This document shows, piece after piece, positions 1 through 6,665 of a stretch of DNA of 9,147 bases. Under the pieces are notes generated by a model. That model was not told the DNA's origin and searched no databases. It saw nothing but the letters and a program-made list of their open reading frames with translations. Numbering within the stretch: position 1 is the first letter of the stretch; each line of letters starts with the position of its first letter. Both the position numbers and the translations under genes were made by a program. The DNA is taken from assembly GCA_020438915.1 (NCBI GenBank), contig JAGQTR010000122.1:1-9147 (forward strand), read 5' to 3'. The DNA is from Mycobacterium sp. (lineage in GTDB: Bacteria; Actinomycetota; Actinomycetes; Mycobacteriales; Mycobacteriaceae).

Positions 1-1316
1 ACCGTCCAGGCGTCACCCTCGGCGCGCCACAGCGCTTCGTCGGCGCCGGCGGCCCGTAGTCGGGTGCGAGATGTGTAAAGCTCTGCCAGAAGCACTTCCG
101 GCGTCAGCGTCGGCCAGAGTTCATCGAGTGCCGCCGCGAACCCCTCATGATCGCCGAGTTCGTCGACCAGCTCCGCCCGCAGATGCTCCCAGGCCGCGCG
201 GTCATCGCGGGTCAGCCAACCACGGCCGATCTTGGCGATAGCCCGTTCGGTGAGAACCCACGTGACGACGTCGATGAACACCGCTCGGGCATCGTTGTGC
301 GGTTGCTTGCTCGCGCGAGCCTCCTGAATGGCCCATTCGGCGGTGTCGGCATCGATGCGTACCGAAGTATCCGCCAGGTTGATGGCTATCGGACTCTGCG
401 GTACCCGCTGCCGGTCGGCGATCGCTGCGGCGAGCACGTCGAGGATCTGCAGAGAGCCTTTGAGCCGCGTGGCGTCCGGGGAGTCCCTGGCGCTGATGCG
501 CAGACCGGGTATGAGGTCGCCGACGGTCATGAACACCACGTTGGACTCACCGAGGGAGGGCAGCACTCGCCCGACGTGATTGAGGAACGCCGGGTTGGGG
601 CCGACTACCAACACGCCATGGTGTTCGATCCGTTTCCGCTGGGTGTAGAGCAGGTAGGCGACGCGGTGCAGTGCGACGACCGTTTTACCGGTCCCGGGAC
701 CACCCTCGATCACCAACACCCCTTGGTGGTCGAGTCGGATGATCTCATCCTGTTCGGCCTGGATGGTTGCGACGATGTCGCGCATTCGATCATCCCGTGG
801 CGCGTTGACGGCTGCAAGCAGGGCAGCGTCGCCCCGTCCGCCGCGGTCATCCTCGCCGGGACGGCCCAGAACCTCATCGCTGAAATCCAGGATGTGGCGT
901 CCGCGGGTGTGGAACTGGCGGCGTAGTCGCATGTTCTCCGGAGAGGCGCCGGTGGCAACATAGAACGCGCGGGCGGCCGGTACCCGCCAATCGAGCAGCA
1001 ACGGTTCGAAGTCGTTGTCCTCGTCGAGAAGCCCGATCCGGCCGATGTACAGGCGTTCGCCATCGACACTGTCCAGTCGACCGAAGCAGAGCCCGCTGTC
1101 GGCGACATCCAGCCGAGTCATTTGCCTGGCCAGCGCGCGCACTTCGGCGTCGCGGTCCACGAGGCTTTCGCCGGTGCCGCGCAATGCCGCGGCATACCTG
1201 CGCTGCACCCGCACCCGTTCGTCGTCGAGCCGTGCGTACAGTCCGGCGATATAGCGTCGTTCGGACTGCAATTCGCTCTCGTAGTGCTGAGGCGGCTGTT
1301 GCTTCTGAGTCGACAT
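1..1316 (-). CDS. helR: HelR/HelD-like RNA polymerase recycling ATPase (3' end outside window)
   Basis: This is a UvrD/HelD-superfamily ATPase; 438 complete codons are present and the C-terminal helicase part is missing. Known relatives bind RNA polymerase, open its clamp to free stalled complexes, and in some mycobacteria give rifamycin tolerance. Seen here: a charged, probably coiled-coil N-terminus (about residues 13-45), which in HelD proteins enters the secondary channel; a segment containing LLLDWRVPAARAFY typical of HelD; a Q-motif-like IQAEQDEIIR; and Walker A GGPGTGKT at residues 205-212. Near the cut end, ELWPTLTPEVLL resembles the corresponding HelD region. The ATG at 1316 follows AAGGGA (1320-1325) with short spacing; an ATG at 1329 is out of frame and no other in-frame start lies close upstream. 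The gene is 51 bp downstream of ectD on the same strand. The part expected to reach the rifamycin pocket is incomplete here, so rifamycin protection cannot be judged. Confidence 0.85.
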   Translation of the reverse strand, partial: MSTQKQQPPQHYESELQSERRYIAGLYARLDDERVRVQRRYAAALRGTGESLVDRDAEVRALARQMTRLDVADSGLCFGRLDSVDGERLYIGRIGLLDEDNDFEPLLLDWRVPAARAFYVATGASPENMRLRRQFHTRGRHILDFSDEVLGRPGEDDRGGRGDAALLAAVNAPRDDRMRDIVATIQAEQDEIIRLDHQGVLVIEGGPGTGKTVVALHRVAYLLYTQRKRIEHHGVLVVGPNPAFLNHVGRVLPSLGESNVVFMTVGDLIPGLRISARDSPDATRLKGSLQILDVLAAAIADRQRVPQSPIAINLADTSVRIDADTAEWAIQEARASKQPHNDARAVFIDVVTWVLTERAIAKIGRGWLTRDDRAAWEHLRAELVDELGDHEGFAAALDELWPTLTPEVLLAELYTSRTRLRAAGADEALWRAEGDAWT

Positions 1317-1336
1317 GCGTCCCTTGCATTTTGATC

Positions 1337-1353
1337 CCGGCCTGGTCGGCCGG
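1337..1353 (-). terminator. GC hairpin between ectD and helR, no U-tract
   Basis: Perfect 6-bp arms (CCGGCC at 1337-1342 and GGCCGG at 1348-1353) flank a 5-nt loop. On the minus strand the hairpin begins 15 nt after the ectD stop and ends about 20 nt before the helR ATG. It is followed by GATCAAAAT rather than a run of T, so it is a poor intrinsic terminator. It could be a weak or partial terminator, an mRNA-end stabiliser for the ect transcript, or a structure affecting helR translation. Confidence 0.4.
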
Positions 1354-1367
1354 TAAAGGTACCCGGC

Positions 1368-2279
1368 TCAGGTCATGGCAGCGACGCTAAATGGCTGATC
1401 CGTTCGCGCGGCGAGATACTCCGGTCGGGGCGTGTCGGCTCCGAACGGTGCGCATAACCGATTCTCCACCGAATTGAACACCAGAAAGATATTGGATCGG
1501 GGAAAGGGCGTGATGTTGGATGCCGACCCGTGCATCACGTTCGAGTCGAACCACAGCGCAGTACCTGCCGGTCCGGTGACCTGCTCGATCCCGTACCGGT
1601 CAGCCGCCAATTTCAAGGTCTGCTTGTCAGGTACGCCGATCTCCTGTTTGACCAGTGACGCCTCATGATTTTTCTGGGGCGTCGCTCCCACGCACGGGTA
1701 GAAGGTTTTGTGTGAACCCGGCATGACCATCAGCGCACCGTTGTACCGGAAGTTCTCGGTCAGTGCGATCGAACAGGACACTGCCCGCATGTAGGGCATG
1801 CCGTCCTCGGCGTGCCAGGTTTCGAAGTCAGAATGCCAATAGAACCCGCCTCCGGTGAATCCGGGCATCAGATTGATGCGCGCCTGGTGCAGGTAGACAT
1901 CGCTACCCAACAATTGGCGCGCAACGGGCAGCACGGTGTCGAGGGTGACCACTTCGGCGATCAGCTCGCTGAGCAGATGCGGCTGGAAGACCGAACGGAT
2001 GCTTCCGGACGCCTCGCGGATGATCCGCGGATCGTCACTGTCAGCACGTGATCCAATGTGTTGCAACTCTTCCCGAAGCGGTGGCAGCCAGCGCTGGCCC
2101 AACGTTTGGGGGCGAATCAGGAAACCTTTAGCCGTAAGCGATTTCAAGTCTTCGTCACGGAGGGGGCCATCGTACTCCTGGCCCCAAACCGTTGGCTCGA
2201 TACGCGCTTTCGGCTCGGCGTGACTCTCAAGCCGGGTCGGGTAGCGGTCGTAGCAATGGTCCAGGCCGTCGAGGTTCAT
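1368..2279 (-). CDS. ectD: Ectoine hydroxylase EctD
   Basis: EctD is a non-haem Fe(II), 2-oxoglutarate-dependent dioxygenase (PhyH superfamily) that converts ectoine to 5-hydroxyectoine in the cytoplasm. At 303 residues it has the normal family length. The EctD signature is present at residues 146-162, beginning FYWHSDFETWH and ending EDGMP. The iron-binding triad reads as H149, D151 and H250, and R261 sits where the family binds the 2-oxoglutarate carboxylate. The signature separates EctD from other PhyH-like oxygenases. The ATG at 2279 overlaps the ectC stop as ATGA. No good ribosome binding site is visible there, so translation is probably coupled to ectC. It is the last ect gene and is followed by a hairpin and helR. 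All expected active-site residues I checked are present. Confidence 0.96.
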   Translation of the reverse strand: MNLDGLDHCYDRYPTRLESHAEPKARIEPTVWGQEYDGPLRDEDLKSLTAKGFLIRPQTLGQRWLPPLREELQHIGSRADSDDPRIIREASGSIRSVFQPHLLSELIAEVVTLDTVLPVARQLLGSDVYLHQARINLMPGFTGGGFYWHSDFETWHAEDGMPYMRAVSCSIALTENFRYNGALMVMPGSHKTFYPCVGATPQKNHEASLVKQEIGVPDKQTLKLAADRYGIEQVTGPAGTALWFDSNVMHGSASNITPFPRSNIFLVFNSVENRLCAPFGADTPRPEYLAARTDQPFSVAAMT

Positions 2280-2668
2280 CGCAATGATACCGCCGGAGGG
2301 TAGGCCCCATTCTCGTCGTGCACCTCCTGACCCGTGACGGGTGGGTTGAACACGCAGAGCATACGCAGTTGGGTGGTGCAGGTGACACGGTGCGGTTCAT
2401 GGCCGTCGAGCAGGTACATCGTCCCGGGGCCCAGCGGATACTCCGCACCCGTTTGGTGGTCGGTGAGGGTGCCGGTGCCTTCGACGACCCAGACGGCCTC
2501 GACGTGGTGGCGGTAGTGGAACTCGTTTACCGACCCGGGTTTGATGGTGGTCTCATGAAAGGAGAATCCGACTTCGTCACCGGCGAGGATGATCCGCTTC
2601 GACCTCCAGTTCTCAGCCGAAACATCGCGGTCGGTACCGGTGATCTCTGCGGTCGTGCGCACGATCAA
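2276..2668 (-). CDS. ectC: L-ectoine synthase EctC
   Basis: EctC is a cupin-fold, iron-dependent cyclase that closes N-gamma-acetyl-2,4-diaminobutyrate to ectoine with loss of water. The 130-residue length is typical. E57, Y85 and H93 match the iron ligands described for EctC by position as well as identity, and the conserved C-terminal stretch VFNPPVTGQEVHDE is present at residues 106-119. The start codon is TTG at 2668, giving the usual MIVRT N-terminus. It is supported by AAGGAG (2678-2683) 9 nt upstream. An ATG inside that spacer is followed at once by TGA and can be excluded. The gene lies 43 bp after ectB and overlaps ectD by 4 nt (ATGA). Confidence 0.97.
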   Translation of the reverse strand: MIVRTTAEITGTDRDVSAENWRSKRIILAGDEVGFSFHETTIKPGSVNEFHYRHHVEAVWVVEGTGTLTDHQTGAEYPLGPGTMYLLDGHEPHRVTCTTQLRMLCVFNPPVTGQEVHDENGAYPPAVSLR

Positions 2669-2677
2669 GGTTCACAT

Positions 2678-2683
2678 CTCCTT
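2678..2683 (-). promoter_or_regulatory. Ribosome binding site that fixes the ectC TTG start
   Basis: AAGGAG on the minus strand, followed by a 9-nt spacer and then TTG. It is the clearest Shine-Dalgarno sequence in the ect operon. It decides the start because the only nearby ATG (in GGAGATGTGA) runs straight into a stop codon. Confidence 0.75.
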
Positions 2684-2711
2684 CGAGGTATGGGCACTGA
2701 AGGTTCTTCGG

Positions 2712-4001
2712 TCAGGATACGGTCGCCGCGACCGCTTCAGCCAGTACGTCGATGCCGGTATCGAGATCGGCGTCAGTGGTGGTCAGCGGCGGAAGGAGCT
2801 TGACGACCTCGTCTGAGGGGCCGCTGGTCTCCATGAGTACGCCGCGATCAAACGCCGCGCGGCAGACCTCCGTCGCCAATGGTGCGTCGGCGAACTTCAG
2901 ACCTTGGGCCATTCCGCGGCCGCGAGCTCCGATCCCCTCGTGGGCGGCTGCTATCTGCTCGAGGCGGCCTCGTATCCGCCGACCTTTTGCTTCCGTTTGG
3001 TCGGCGAACGACGTTGTCGTCCAGTAAGTTTCAAGTGCCCGGGTAGCGGTGATGAAGGCCGGATTGTGCCCGCGGAATGTGCCGTTGTGCTCACCGGGTG
3101 ACCAGACATCTAGTTCGCGCCGGAACAAGGTCAGCGCCATCGGAAGGCCGTACCCACTGATCGACTTCGACAGCGTGACGATATCTGGCACGATTCCGGC
3201 TTCTTCGAAACTGAAGAACCGTCCCGTGCGTCCGCACCCCATCTGGACGTCGTCGACGATGAGCAGGATGTCTCGGCGTTCGCACAATTGGGCCAGGGCC
3301 TGCAACCACTCGACGCGTGCCACGTTCAGCCCGCCTTCGCCCTGCACTGTTTCGACGATTACCGCAGCTGGACGGTTCAGCCCGCTGCCGGAGTCGTCGA
3401 GCACCCGCTCGAACCAGTGGAAGTCCTCGGTTACTCCGTCGAAGTAGTTGTCGTAGGGCATCGGTGTCGAATGGACCAACGGGATACCCGCGCCGGCGCG
3501 TTTCATCGAGTTTCCGGTCACCGACAACGCTCCCAGCGTCATTCCATGAAACGCGTTGGTGAAGTTGATGATCGACTCCCGGCCGGTTACCTTTCGGGCC
3601 AGCTTCAGAGCAGCCTCCACAGAGTTGGCGCCGGTCGGGCCGGGGAACTGCACCTTGTAGTCGAGTCCGCGGGGACGCAAGATCAGCCGCTCGAACGTTT
3701 CGAGAAAGTCAGTCTTCGCTGCTGTCGCCATGTCCAGTGAATGCACGATCATGTCGTTGGTGAGGTAATCGAGCAGCGGCTGTTTGAGGGTGGGGTTGTT
3801 GTGCCCGTAGTTCAAGGCCCCCGCCCCGGCAAAGAAATCCAGATAGCGCCGACCTGCGGTGTCGGTGAGCCAGGATCCCTGGGCTACCGCCATGGTGGTC
3901 GGCCAGCTGCGGCAGTAGCTGCGGACCTCCGATTCGACCGAGGAGTACACCTCGGGAAGGGCGGAATCGGTCAACGGGGTGGTGAGGGCTGGGATTGACA
4001 T
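2712..4001 (-). CDS. ectB: L-2,4-diaminobutyrate:2-oxoglutarate transaminase EctB
   Basis: EctB is a PLP-dependent class III aminotransferase that makes 2,4-diaminobutyrate from aspartate-4-semialdehyde with glutamate as amino donor, the first committed ectoine step. The 429-residue length is normal. Motifs seen: the phosphate-binding region FPGPTGANSVEAALKLARK (119-137); VDDVQMGCGRTG (249-260), where D250 should contact the pyridine nitrogen; and LSKSISGYGLPMA (277-289), with K279 as the Schiff-base lysine. FRGHNPAF (309-316) matches the family's substrate and PLP contact segment. The ATG at 4001 is preceded by GAAAGGA (4005-4011) with a short spacer. It lies 33 bp after ectA and 43 bp before ectC. 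Related GABA and ornithine aminotransferases share the fold, but the operon settles the assignment. Confidence 0.96.
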   Translation of the reverse strand: MSIPALTTPLTDSALPEVYSSVESEVRSYCRSWPTTMAVAQGSWLTDTAGRRYLDFFAGAGALNYGHNNPTLKQPLLDYLTNDMIVHSLDMATAAKTDFLETFERLILRPRGLDYKVQFPGPTGANSVEAALKLARKVTGRESIINFTNAFHGMTLGALSVTGNSMKRAGAGIPLVHSTPMPYDNYFDGVTEDFHWFERVLDDSGSGLNRPAAVIVETVQGEGGLNVARVEWLQALAQLCERRDILLIVDDVQMGCGRTGRFFSFEEAGIVPDIVTLSKSISGYGLPMALTLFRRELDVWSPGEHNGTFRGHNPAFITATRALETYWTTTSFADQTEAKGRRIRGRLEQIAAAHEGIGARGRGMAQGLKFADAPLATEVCRAAFDRGVLMETSGPSDEVVKLLPPLTTTDADLDTGIDVLAEAVAATVS

Positions 4002-4034
4002 TGGTCCTTTCAGGGGTGTCAGTTGGCTGCGATC

Positions 4035-4640
4035 TCAGGCAGCCAGGATCGGGCCGATCCGCAGGATCGGCTCGTCCTCATGAATCTGATCGGCACCGTG
4101 GGACTGATCGGCGACAAGGTGCGCGGTCACGAAACGTGGGTGCTCAGTCATCGGTACGCCGTGGCGTCGTGCGAAAGCGCCGAACAGCGCGCGCGAGGCG
4201 GAGTTGCTGGGAGCGACGGTGGCCTCCACGGTGATGGGGTGACCATGGCGATCTTGCCGTACCCGGTGGGTGAGAGTGTCGAGCATCGCTGCGGCCAGCC
4301 CCGTGCCTTGGACTGAGCCGTCGACCGCCACTTGCCAGACGAACAGCACTTCTGGCCGGGTGGGCGGGTGGTATCCCGTGATCAACCCGCACAAACTTCC
4401 GTCGCGCTCGGCGACGATGCAGGTATCGGCGAAGTCGGTCGCCATCAGCAGGTATGCGTAGGTGGAGTTCAGGTCCAGCACTTTGGTTTCGGCAACCAGG
4501 CGATGCATCGCGACGGCATCGGTGTCCACCGGGCGACGCAGGAACTGCTGCCATGAATGAGGTGCTGCAGCCGAGTTGTTCGTATCGAACGAGCTCGGAA
4601 GGGAACTTCGCAGTCCATCACGCGGCATGCACACACTCAC
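4035..4640 (-). CDS. ectA: L-2,4-diaminobutyrate N-gamma-acetyltransferase EctA
   Basis: EctA is a GNAT-family enzyme that transfers acetyl from acetyl-CoA to 2,4-diaminobutyrate, giving the substrate of EctC. LRRP at residues 34-37 opens the conserved domain, followed by VLDLNSTYAYLLMATDFADT (54-73), which is characteristic of EctA. The acetyl-CoA loop QGTGLA lies at 111-116, and a conserved N-S-A-S segment follows at 146-149. The start is uncertain. GTG at 4640 gives 201 residues; GTG at 4634 and ATG at 4628 (residue 5) are also possible. None has a strong ribosome binding site; only a weak GGTGGTGA (4650-4657) precedes 4640. The first ~33 residues are polar and look unconserved. It is the first gene of the operon, followed by ectB after 33 bp. 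Confidence 0.93.
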   Translation of the reverse strand: MSVCMPRDGLRSSLPSSFDTNNSAAAPHSWQQFLRRPVDTDAVAMHRLVAETKVLDLNSTYAYLLMATDFADTCIVAERDGSLCGLITGYHPPTRPEVLFVWQVAVDGSVQGTGLAAAMLDTLTHRVRQDRHGHPITVEATVAPSNSASRALFGAFARRHGVPMTEHPRFVTAHLVADQSHGADQIHEDEPILRIGPILAA

Positions 4641-4662
4641 TTGGTTTTGTCACCACCGAACA

Positions 4663-4668
4663 GTTATC
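4663..4668 (-). promoter_or_regulatory. Possible -10 element of the ect promoter
   Basis: GATAAC on the minus strand matches TATAAT at four of six positions and lies 22 nt upstream of the GTG at 4640, which would leave a leader of roughly 15 nt. No convincing -35 lies at 16-18 bp; the nearest TTG-type hexamer (TTGCCG, 4690-4695) is 21 bp away. The call rests on position and AT content only. Confidence 0.25.
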
Positions 4669-4837
4669 GAGTTTCATCAGTTGCGTCATCGGCAAATTGA
4701 CCGTATTTCAGCAAATCTGTGGAAGCAAGCAGCGCTGGTGCTGCGCACTGGGGTGCGAACGGCGTCAATGTGTGCAGAAGGGCGGGTCCACCTGCGTTGA
4801 TGACGGTTCGGCACCGCTGCTCCTGAAGCCGTCGGCT

Positions 4838-4853
4838 GTTATCAAATCGTTAC
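4838..4853 (-). promoter_or_regulatory. GlnR/MtrA-like direct-repeat box upstream of ectA
   Basis: The minus strand reads GTAAC, six bases (GATTTG), then ATAAC. The two half-sites are spaced 11 bp, one helical turn, which is the usual geometry for OmpR-family regulators. It matches the AC-N9-AC core described for actinobacterial GlnR boxes and the GTAAC repeats described for MtrA. GlnR is reported to repress ectABCD in Streptomyces, and MtrA is tied to osmotic stress in Corynebacterium. The box is about 200 bp upstream of the ectA start, so it would act at a distance or on a more distal promoter. Regulator identity is inference. Confidence 0.35.
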
Positions 4854-4950
4854 CAAAGGGCTGGGTGGTTGCTCCGGCTCGGGGCGACATCGATTGCCGC
4901 CCAAGCGTTGTGGATGACCAAAAGCGGGTGGACACTATGACGCCGGTCAC

Positions 4951-4984
4951 ATCGGTCGGCAAACTCGGTGTCATGATGACCGAT
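4951..4984. repeat. 7-bp inverted repeat ATCGGTC / GACCGAT
   Basis: Perfect arms at 4951-4957 and 4978-4984 are separated by 20 nt. It begins 46 nt beyond the DUF885 stop. The long loop and absent T-run make it a weak terminator candidate; it could equally be an operator for a dimeric regulator, or chance. Confidence 0.3.
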
Positions 4985-5030
4985 CAGCCCGAGGCGGTGC
5001 CGCTCGACGAGTCCGTCTGCGGGCCGGCGC

Positions 5031-6665
5031 TTAGGCAGCCGCCACGGCCGAGCGCAGGACTTCCAGCGGTAGACCGCCAAGATCGAGTGCCCGGCTGTGG
5101 AACTGCTTCAGAGTGACCCCCCGAGACAGTGCCTGGTCGCGTAGCTGCTGCCAGATCCGCTGCCCGATGGCATACGACGGGGCCTGCCCCGGCCACCCGA
5201 GATAGCGATCAAGTTCGAATCGAAGTTTCTCTTCTGCCATCGCGCTGTGGGACTGCAGGAACGCCCACGCCCGGTCGGCGTCCCACACGCCGCCGCCGGG
5301 TGCTTCCAGGCCGCAGTGCACGCCGATGTCGATGACCACTCGTGCGGCCCGGAAGCGTTGAGCATCAAGCATTCCCATTCGGTTCCCGGGATCGTCAAGC
5401 CATCCCAGTTCGGCCATCAAACGCTCGGCGTAGAGCGCCCAGCCCTCGCCGTGGCCGGATACCCAGCAGCCCAGCCTGCGCCACCGATTGAGTTGATCGG
5501 CCAGCAGCACCGCCCGCCCGATCTGCAAATGGTGTCCCGGCACCCCTTCGTGGAACACCGTCGTCGTCTCCTGCCACGTGTGGAACAACTCGACACCCTG
5601 AGGTACTGACCACCACATCCGCCCTGGACGGGACAAGTCTTCTGACGGTCCGGTGTAGTAGATGCCGCCGGTGCGCGTCGGGGCGATCCGGCACTCCAGG
5701 TTTCGCAGCGGTTCGGCGATGTCGAAGTGCTGGTCGGCCAGCGACTCGACCACTCGGTCAGACAAACCCTGCATCCACTGCTGAAGTGCCGCGGTACCGT
5801 GGATGACATACCGCGGTTCGCTATCCAGCCTCCGCAGCGCCTCGGTGGCCGAGCTTCCGGGATAGAGCCGGTCTGCGATCGAATCCTGCTCGGCCACAAT
5901 TCTTTTCAGCTCGTCGAGACCCCACTGATAGGCCTCGTCCAAGTCGATCGCTGCGCCGAGGAAGGCACGCGACCGGATCGCATAGGCGTCGCGCCCACAC
6001 CCGTCGACCGTCCGCGCCTGCGGGCCGATTTCCTCACGCAACACCGTGACCAGCCACGCGTAGGCATCCGCGGCATTTTCAGCGTGGCGGCCCAGCTCGG
6101 CCTTCAGCACGTCGTCCGCGGGAGCAGCGTCGGCGACCATCGCGATGAACAGGGCCTGGATCTGGCCGCATTGTTCAATTGCCCGCCGCAACTGGCGGGC
6201 AGCGGGTGCTCGCCCGGCGGCCGCTGCGGCGCGTAGCCCGTCGGCATATCCCGCGACCCGCTGTGGGATATGTGAGAGCCTGCGACTGATCAGCGTCCAG
6301 TCGGCTGCGGTGTCGGTGGCCATCAGGTCGAAGACGTTGCGCATCGTCTGCAGCGGCGACGCGATCACGTTGAGCTCACCGAGGTCCAACTGTGCGGCAT
6401 GCAGGTCCAGCACCACGCCCAGCCGTTCGCGCATGGCCGCGACGGTGACGACGTCGACGTCGTCGACCATGTGGATACCGTCGAGTTCCCGTAGTGCCGT
6501 GCGTGCAGCCTCAGCACGTGCCGTCACGGCATCGGGGGAATAGTCGGTGATCTGGTCGTCGAATCCGGTGATTCCGGCCTGTGTTGCCGCACAGGGGTCC
6601 AGAGCGGCGAATGCCTGCAGGTAGCGGTCTGCGACGGCGTCGACCGAAGTGGTGGGCCTAGCCAA
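5031..6665 (-). CDS. DUF885-family putative metallohydrolase/peptidase
   Basis: A 544-residue protein of the DUF885 family, which is mostly uncharacterised and thought to contain zinc peptidases. The key motif HEGVPGHH lies at residues 372-379, an HExxxxHH-type variant of a zinc site. GHGEGWALYAE follows at 404-414, with glutamates suited to metal binding or catalysis, then RVVIDIGVH (442-450) and PSYAIGQ (496-502). These C-terminal blocks are the family core; the first ~330 residues are mainly helical and less conserved. There is no signal peptide or membrane segment, so it should be cytoplasmic. The start is TTG at 6665, overlapping the end of the YpfJ-like gene by 8 nt. No other ATG, GTG or TTG start appears in frame until residue 66, and no ribosome binding site is visible, so coupled translation is likely. 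The substrate is unknown. Confidence 0.88.
   Translation of the reverse strand: MARPTTSVDAVADRYLQAFAALDPCAATQAGITGFDDQITDYSPDAVTARAEAARTALRELDGIHMVDDVDVVTVAAMRERLGVVLDLHAAQLDLGELNVIASPLQTMRNVFDLMATDTAADWTLISRRLSHIPQRVAGYADGLRAAAAAGRAPAARQLRRAIEQCGQIQALFIAMVADAAPADDVLKAELGRHAENAADAYAWLVTVLREEIGPQARTVDGCGRDAYAIRSRAFLGAAIDLDEAYQWGLDELKRIVAEQDSIADRLYPGSSATEALRRLDSEPRYVIHGTAALQQWMQGLSDRVVESLADQHFDIAEPLRNLECRIAPTRTGGIYYTGPSEDLSRPGRMWWSVPQGVELFHTWQETTTVFHEGVPGHHLQIGRAVLLADQLNRWRRLGCWVSGHGEGWALYAERLMAELGWLDDPGNRMGMLDAQRFRAARVVIDIGVHCGLEAPGGGVWDADRAWAFLQSHSAMAEEKLRFELDRYLGWPGQAPSYAIGQRIWQQLRDQALSRGVTLKQFHSRALDLGGLPLEVLRSAVAAA

Larger units (their letters stand above)
4641..5030. promoter_or_regulatory. 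390-bp non-coding region upstream of ectA
   Basis: This gap lies between the ectA start and the end of the DUF885 gene, both on the minus strand. The 80 bp next to ectA are visibly more AT-rich than the surroundings, as expected for a promoter. The rest holds a GTAAC-type direct repeat (4838-4853) and a 7-bp inverted repeat (4951-4984). A short inverted GCAGC/GCTGC (4729-4744) may be chance. I recognise no protein gene, tRNA or riboswitch in it. Its length suggests room for upstream regulator sites or an untranslated leader. Confidence 0.6.

Noticed and set aside
147..926. 259-residue plus-strand reading frame
   Set aside because: It lies entirely antisense to helR, whose minus-strand frame has Walker A and HelD motifs; this frame has no recognisable domain.
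1317..1367. Rifamycin-associated element upstream of helR
   Set aside because: I looked for the long palindromic element known before rifamycin-inducible genes; only the CCGGCC hairpin is present and it does not resemble it.
3288..3740. 150-residue plus-strand reading frame
   Set aside because: Antisense to the conserved core of EctB, with no independent support.
4454..5116. 220-residue plus-strand reading frame
   Set aside because: Overlaps ectA and the DUF885 gene on the opposite strand; composition is unlike a protein apart from the short part discussed separately.
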